Under the pieces are notes generated by a model. It searched no databases. It had not been told where the DNA came from and saw only the letters and a list, made by a program, of their open reading frames with translations. Below are positions 60,210 through 64,000 of a DNA stretch of 64,000 nt, one piece after another (within the stretch, counting starts at the first letter, position 1; the number at the start of each line of letters is the position of its first letter). Location of the stretch: NCBI RefSeq assembly GCF_009688945.1, contig NZ_AP021874.1, positions 2,790,001-2,854,000 on the forward strand. Reading direction: 5' to 3'. The DNA is from Desulfosarcina alkanivorans. Its GTDB lineage: Bacteria; Desulfobacterota; Desulfobacteria; Desulfobacterales; Desulfosarcinaceae. The translations under genes were made by a program, and so were the position numbers.

Positions 60210-61483
60210 TTCAATAGTTCCACAAAAGCCTCCACCCGCGTCTTCAACTGGCCGACATCCTCCATGCTGTAATCGGTTTCGAGGCGCAGGCAGGGGATCT
60301 GGGCCTCCTCCAGCGCTTTTTCCACCGGGATGGACTCCATCAGGTACGGCTGGCAGAACTGCAAGCCATAATGAATCACGCCGTCGGCCCGGTAATCGGC
60401 AACCATCTGCTGGATGTGGTCGAGGCGATCCGGGTTGGGGGTGAAGATGGCACAGTCTACCTTGAAGTAACGATCGACGATGGCATCGAGCATCGCTTCC
60501 ACGGTTTCCCCGGATTCATCGGTCAGGTTGCGGGTGCCGCGTTCCCCTACGCAGGATTCCTCGCCGACGATCACCGCGCCGGTGGTTTCGACGATCATGG
60601 GCAGTTTCCAGTTGGGTACCGCCTGTGGACAACCGGCAACAAGAACCCGAGGGGTCTTTTCAGGGAAAACGCCTTGTTCGGCCTCGATCCGCTTTTCCAG
60701 TTCATCGCAGATCTTGTTCACCGAATCGGTAAACCGGGTTGGATTGTCGTAAAAGAACACCTGGTTGGCCAGCAGGGCGTCCAGACCGGAAATCGGCGCC
60801 GGATCGGCCTTGCGCAGCGCGGACAGCCGATGGAGGGCTGCACGTTTGGCATTGACCGTCCGGATCGCCTGCTTCAGGGAATCAGCCGTAATTGAAACGC
60901 CGGTAAGGCTTTCCATGGCGTCCTTGAAACGATTGTATTCCGCCTTGAGAAGTGCCCGGCCGTTTTCGTGCTTCACCTGGGGCAGGTCCATGACATAGAG
61001 ATTGTCGACCAGGCCGGCCAACGATTCGTAGGCCTTCTTCTTTCCGTCGCAGGTGTTCTCGCCGACGATCATGTCGGCGCTCTCCAGGTAGGGACAGACC
61101 TTGCCGAGCTTGAAGCCGAAAGCGGATTTGATCAGGGCGCAGGTGTTGCGCGGCAGCAGCCTCTCCACATCCTCGGTGGCGAAATCAGCCCCTGAACACA
61201 GACCGACCAGGGTGGCATTGGCCGCCAGGACGATTTCCTCGGGGACGAACACGCAGTAGCTGCCCACAATCTTCCGGCCGGCCGTTTTCTCGTCGAGCAG
61301 TTCCTTGATGCGCAGTCCGTGGACTTCGCTCATCACGAAATCGAAATAGCCCATCCCTTCGGGGCGATCTTTCTGTGCCAGATAAATGTCCTGATACGCT
61401 TGCCCCAGAACACCTAAAAGCGCGTCGTGAGCCTCAAGGTCGAGGCCCAATTCGGTCCACATCGAACGATAGTCTTCACTCAT
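60206..61483 (-). CDS. Double-cubane/2-hydroxyacyl-CoA dehydratase-type Fe-S protein, first
   Basis: A 425-residue protein of the 2-hydroxyacyl-CoA dehydratase D superfamily, with an N-terminal extension of about 45 residues relative to its neighbour. Conserved cysteines are in LLPRNTCALIKSAFGF, GENTCDGKKKAYESL and GLQFCQPYLMESI; VAGCPQAVPNWKL and GEESCVGERG add further ones. Related to but clearly different from the protein at 58141-59292. Either both are subunits of one dehydratase or reductase, or each is a homodimeric double-cubane protein sharing one activase. The window does not decide this. Confidence 0.85.
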   Translation of the reverse strand: MSEDYRSMWTELGLDLEAHDALLGVLGQAYQDIYLAQKDRPEGMGYFDFVMSEVHGLRIKELLDEKTAGRKIVGSYCVFVPEEIVLAANATLVGLCSGADFATEDVERLLPRNTCALIKSAFGFKLGKVCPYLESADMIVGENTCDGKKKAYESLAGLVDNLYVMDLPQVKHENGRALLKAEYNRFKDAMESLTGVSITADSLKQAIRTVNAKRAALHRLSALRKADPAPISGLDALLANQVFFYDNPTRFTDSVNKICDELEKRIEAEQGVFPEKTPRVLVAGCPQAVPNWKLPMIVETTGAVIVGEESCVGERGTRNLTDESGETVEAMLDAIVDRYFKVDCAIFTPNPDRLDHIQQMVADYRADGVIHYGLQFCQPYLMESIPVEKALEEAQIPCLRLETDYSMEDVGQLKTRVEAFVELLK

Positions 61484-61514
61484 GAGTTACTCCTCATTGT
61501 CTTTAAAAACCGAT

Positions 61515-62081
61515 TCAGGTTGAAAACAGGCGCGCCAGGCGCAACAGCGCGCCACTGAAGACAGATTGCCGTCGGCCGAGAAACGCGTTGTCCGCCCGGT
61601 CCACCAGTTCTGGCCGTTCTTGCAGGACCAGCCTGGCCGCCATCTCGGCTGCCTGGGCCGTCAAATCGGCACACTGCCGGAAATGGGCCTTGTTGTCATG
61701 CCTGACCGTTCTGGACAACACCCGGCAGCAGGTGGCGCCGTTGGCGCTTTTAAACGCATCGTGCAACTGGCGGGCGCTGTCACGCATATCCCGGCGCCGC
61801 CGATAGGGATGCGCGTTTCCCAGGAGCAGCCCGGCCGCCATCACGGCTCCGCTGAGCGCCCCGCACAGGCAGCCGCTCTCCCCCAGGGCCACTGAAAACG
61901 GGGCGGCCATCGCCATGGCCTGCGCATCGGTCAATCCGCCGTGCAGGCCGTGGTTCATCGCCGCAACCACCGACTCCGTGCACAGCATCTGCCGGGTCTC
62001 ATATAAATTGCGGGCGCGCTCCCGGATACTTGCAATCAGGGCGTCGGCATCGGGCTCTGATTTTTCTCTCTGATCATTCAT
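61515..62081 (-). CDS. C_GCAxxG_C_C family protein
   Basis: The protein has about 188 residues. The family pattern of spaced cysteines in a helical bundle is visible: LCTESVVAAMNHGLHGG (about residues 33-49), GESGCLCGALSGAVMAAGLLLG (about 67-88), then CCRVLSRT and FRQCADLTAQAAEMAARLVLQE (cited in part). Such proteins often accompany redox or Fe-S enzymes in anaerobes; the function is unknown, and a cofactor- or Fe-S-binding role is suspected. It precedes the dehydratase-type operon by 31 bases. The start is uncertain: ATG 62081 or GTG 62093. Confidence 0.8.
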   Translation of the reverse strand: MNDQREKSEPDADALIASIRERARNLYETRQMLCTESVVAAMNHGLHGGLTDAQAMAMAAPFSVALGESGCLCGALSGAVMAAGLLLGNAHPYRRRRDMRDSARQLHDAFKSANGATCCRVLSRTVRHDNKAHFRQCADLTAQAAEMAARLVLQERPELVDRADNAFLGRRQSVFSGALLRLARLFST

Positions 62082-62118
62082 GCAAATTTTCACTCATTTA
62101 TGAAGTGCGTGTCAGCCC

Positions 62119-62241
62119 GGAAATGGTAGCTTGGGGTTCAGATCAAGGCCGCAGCTTTTTGGAAACCACAGGCGTAGCTGCGCTACGTCGAGGATTTCCA
62201 AAAAGCGAGAACGCAGATCTGGACCCCGAGATGCCGTTTCC
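62119..62241. repeat. MITE-like palindromic repeat downstream of the rhodanese gene
   Basis: Terminal inverted repeats of about 47 bp (outer cores GGAAATGG/GTTTCC, inner CTTTTTGGAAA/TTTCCAAAAAG) surround a short centre with GCGTAGCTGCGCTACG. Internal words (GATCAAGGC, CGAGGAT, AACGCAGAT) and order match the element at 7558-7702. It starts 6 bases after the rhodanese stop and probably ends its transcript. Confidence 0.6.
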
Positions 62242-62247
62242 AGTTGT

Positions 62248-62784
62248 CTATTCGACTTTTTCCAGCGGGTACTTAGCCCCCTTCCAGGCAAAAACGCCAC
62301 CCGAATAGCGGTAGACGTTCCTGTAGCCCAGCTTGACTGCCCATGCTGCACCGTTGTGGCTTCGGGTACACTTGACGAAACCGCAGTAAATAACGACGGT
62401 CTTGTCTTTATCGCTTCCCAGCATGCGGATGAAATCCTCCCGGGTCTTGCCGTCGGTCTCCTTCGTGTCCCAGGCATTCATGTCCGGGATGGGAAACAGA
62501 AACTGAAGGGCACCGGGCACGTGATTCTTTTTGTAACTGGCTTCGTAGGGCATGGTGTCGACGATCACCATATCTTTTCCGCTGTCCATCCATTGCCTGA
62601 GCTCTTCGGTGGTCACCAGATCATAGTCGCCGCGCTGTACTTCTCTGACGAGCTTGACCGCCCCGATCTCCTTTTCGACTTCTTTTTCGAATTTGTTGCC
62701 GAGCAACGCCATCGCAGGATCGGTCAGGCCAAAAACAAGGACCCCGACCATTGTCAGTTTCAGCACCCATTTTCCCATACGCAT
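62248..62784 (-). CDS. Exported rhodanese-domain protein
   Basis: The protein has about 178 residues. A signal peptide (KLTMVGVLVFGLTDPAMALLG) is followed by one rhodanese domain: LVTTEELRQWMDSGKDMVIVDT, SYKKNHVPGALQF (family HIPGA) and the active-site loop VVIYCGFVKCTRSHNGA with the catalytic Cys followed, unusually, by a second Cys four residues on. Probably a periplasmic sulfurtransferase or persulfide handler. The start at 62784 is chosen after GGAG; the stop of the MauE-like gene lies 3 bases upstream. Paired with MauE, it suggests periplasmic sulfur or thiol redox work. Confidence 0.87.
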   Translation of the reverse strand: MRMGKWVLKLTMVGVLVFGLTDPAMALLGNKFEKEVEKEIGAVKLVREVQRGDYDLVTTEELRQWMDSGKDMVIVDTMPYEASYKKNHVPGALQFLFPIPDMNAWDTKETDGKTREDFIRMLGSDKDKTVVIYCGFVKCTRSHNGAAWAVKLGYRNVYRYSGGVFAWKGAKYPLEKVE

Positions 62785-62786
62785 TC

Positions 62787-63317
62787 TCAACTCTCCTCAT
62801 TTTTTAACGTTGGCATGATGTTTATTTTCGCGAATCGGCCATTGACCAACCGCCTGATCGTCCGGGGCCTGACATCACAATATCGGCGCCATCCATAGAG
62901 GAAACCGACGGCCGCCATCATGAGCATATCGCGATAAAGGGCTGCCCTGAGCCCGTGGAATGCCTCGGCTTCGGGATCTTCCGGCCCGAAACAGCCGCAA
63001 TCCACATCCAGCCCCATTAAGATGCCGTACCCCAGAATGGTGATGAACAACACCAGCAGACCGGCAATCACGGTCAGGCTGCCCCGGATGTCGACCATCA
63101 GGCCGGCACCGGCAACGACCTCCATGACCGGCAGGATCATGGCCACGGGCATGATCAGCCCGTCAGGAACCAGCCCGTATGCCTCGATCAACACGGCAAA
63201 CGTTTTCGGAGCCAGGAGTTTGGTCGTACCGGAGTAAATGAAAATGCAGCCGAGAATCCAGCGAAAGAATCGATACATCCAGGCCAGCACAGGCATGCTA
63301 TGAGTGTCGGCATACAT
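62787..63317 (-). CDS. MauE/DoxX-family membrane protein
   Basis: The protein has about 176 residues and four transmembrane helices (about 10-30, 45-68, 72-95 and 115-135). The fold resembles MauE/DoxX: RFFRWILGCIFIYSGTTKLLAPKTFAVLIEAYGLVP (cited by region) and PVMEVVAGAGLM. A conserved CGCFG (about residue 108) after LMGLDVD gives a vicinal redox cysteine pair at the membrane face, as in MauE proteins that support disulfide or thiol chemistry. Start ATG 63317 is chosen; no strong ribosome site is seen. It is in an operon with the exported rhodanese. Confidence 0.8.
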   Translation of the reverse strand: MYADTHSMPVLAWMYRFFRWILGCIFIYSGTTKLLAPKTFAVLIEAYGLVPDGLIMPVAMILPVMEVVAGAGLMVDIRGSLTVIAGLLVLFITILGYGILMGLDVDCGCFGPEDPEAEAFHGLRAALYRDMLMMAAVGFLYGWRRYCDVRPRTIRRLVNGRFAKINIMPTLKNEES

Positions 63318-63883
63318 AATCAAACTATCTGTTTTAGAAACGAATGGGGCAAGCGGTTCGATCTTTGCCGATCCCAGCTAAGAACCGTCTGTCCCATGGC
63401 GTGAATCGGCTCCGGCTCCCCGCCGATGGTACCTGAGAGGCCATCACTGATATCAGCCTGATTGAATAGATTGAGATTATAAATTAATCAAACTGTTATT
63501 CTCTATACGAGAGCAGGATCGCATTGGTATTTTAAATTTGATTTTCCCAGGCGATTGAGGCATGGATAACCGGTATTCTTAACCTCATATCCCAAGGTCT
63601 CATCCATGTTTCGGTTTTTCGGTTTCACATGACAGTGCCCAGGTTTGCTGCCCGGGTTGGTATGCACTGGACAAGACTGAAAGACCGCATTTCTGAGCGA
63701 CATTCTGTAATTTAAGCCGAGTAATATTCAGGGAAGCGCCGTGCCGAGCCCCTTTAATATAAGGTTCGCCTCAAACGCAGGCCTGCTCACGGCGATGTTT
63801 GAAATTGGCGCATGTCCTGATGGCAATGGATTTATGCAGAGCGAGTCTAAACCACTTCCAAATGATGCTTGAGAGGAATAAAC
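63318..63883. other. Divergent intergenic region between the MauE-like gene and the HdrC-like gene
   Basis: This 566-bp spacer is AT-rich around 63465-63540 (candidate minus-strand promoter near GATTAATTTATAAT) and holds the ribosome site GAGAGGAAT for the plus-strand gene at its right end. A 66-codon reading at 63503-63703 has no ribosome site or recognisable content. The CCGCCGATGGTACCTGAGAGG segment near 63421 recalled a riboswitch motif but did not hold up. Confidence 0.4.
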
Positions 63884-64000
63884 ATGAGTGAAGCCAAAGC
63901 GATTAAAATCCAGTCCAACCGCAAGAGCACCTTCATAGATAAAGTGAAGGCAATTCTTCCCGCAGGAGGAAATCTGAATCTATGCCTCACCTGCGGGGCC
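63884..64000 (+). CDS. Start of an HdrC-like 4Fe-4S protein (runs off the window)
   Basis: An ATG preceded by GAGAGGAATAAAC opens a frame of 39 codons to the window edge: MSEAKAIKIQSNRKSTFIDK ... AGGNLNLCLTCGA. The Gly-Gly-Asn-Leu-x-x-Cys-x-x-Cys-Gly-Ala ending is the first cysteine cluster of HdrC/GlpC-like dicluster ferredoxin proteins (usually followed by C-x-x-x-C-P). So this is probably subunit C of a heterodisulfide-reductase-like complex or a related Fe-S oxidoreductase. The rest is outside the window. Confidence 0.7.
   Translation, partial: MSEAKAIKIQSNRKSTFIDKVKAILPAGGNLNLCLTCGA

Noticed and set aside
63390..63470. CTCTCAGG-type sequence (minus strand) recalling a glycine riboswitch
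   Set aside because: The upstream GCCGAAGG block and paired aptamer are missing, and the downstream gene (MauE-like) has no link to glycine.
63503..63703. 66-codon minus-strand reading frame near the right edge
   Set aside because: No ribosome site or recognisable content; it lies in the divergent promoter region of two convincing genes.

Overview
The window looks like the chromosome of an anaerobic, probably sulfate-reducing member of the Desulfobacterota. This is an inference from gene content: paired 2-hydroxyacyl-CoA dehydratase/double-cubane proteins with one activase, a C_GCAxxG_C_C protein, an FmdE protein, a selenium-type YedE/TusA/DUF3343 cluster and, at the right edge, the start of an HdrC-like Fe-S protein. 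No rRNA, tRNA or CRISPR array was recognised.

Layout. 0.2-2.0 kb: an OxyR-type regulator divergent from a superoxide dismutase; then a decayed GGDEF remnant and a MITE-like repeat. 2.7-9.8 kb (minus strand): a metal-chelate or corrinoid uptake locus (FecCD-type permease, ATPase, binding protein, TonB receptor, TrmO, FmdE), with a terminator-ended leader in front of the permease and a cobalamin-riboswitch-like leader in front of the receptor. 9.8-11.3 kb: a Cat1-type CoA transferase. 11.7-14.5 kb: yedE-tusA-DUF3343-NAD(P)HX dehydratase-like operon. Its 3' end is present again, diverged, at 16.0-16.4 kb, on the far side of an inserted AAA/DUF4143 ATPase gene.

16.5-50.1 kb is an Rhs polymorphic-toxin region on the minus strand. 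At its head is a probable three-gene operon: a secreted FlgD-Ig-like protein, a 2431-residue beta-helix surface protein that begins with a YD repeat, and an Rhs protein with an N-terminal C39-like peptidase domain. Downstream lies a string of displaced Rhs C-terminal tips. Most are followed by a small candidate immunity gene (membrane proteins, a zinc-ribbon protein, a TPR protein), and five of the six Rhs ends carry the same 14-bp junction. The array has been cut by two copies of an IS66-type element (8-bp target duplications readable), one IS1634-type element, and an integrative element at about 24.5-34.2 kb. That element carries two tyrosine recombinases, a CHC2/Toprim primase, an XRE repressor with readable operators and a YoeB-type toxin-antitoxin pair. 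A 2498-bp part of it is perfectly tandem-duplicated, leaving a truncated second primase. Rhs tips and their partners are AT-rich against the GC-rich core.

50.2-54.1 kb: an Fbp-type ABC transporter operon led by an exported ChrB-like protein. 54.7-58.1 kb: pstSCAB without phoU. 58.1-63.3 kb: two double-cubane/2-hydroxyacyl-CoA dehydratase-type proteins, their activase, a C_GCAxxG_C_C protein, an exported rhodanese and a MauE/DoxX membrane protein. An HdrC-like gene runs off the right edge.
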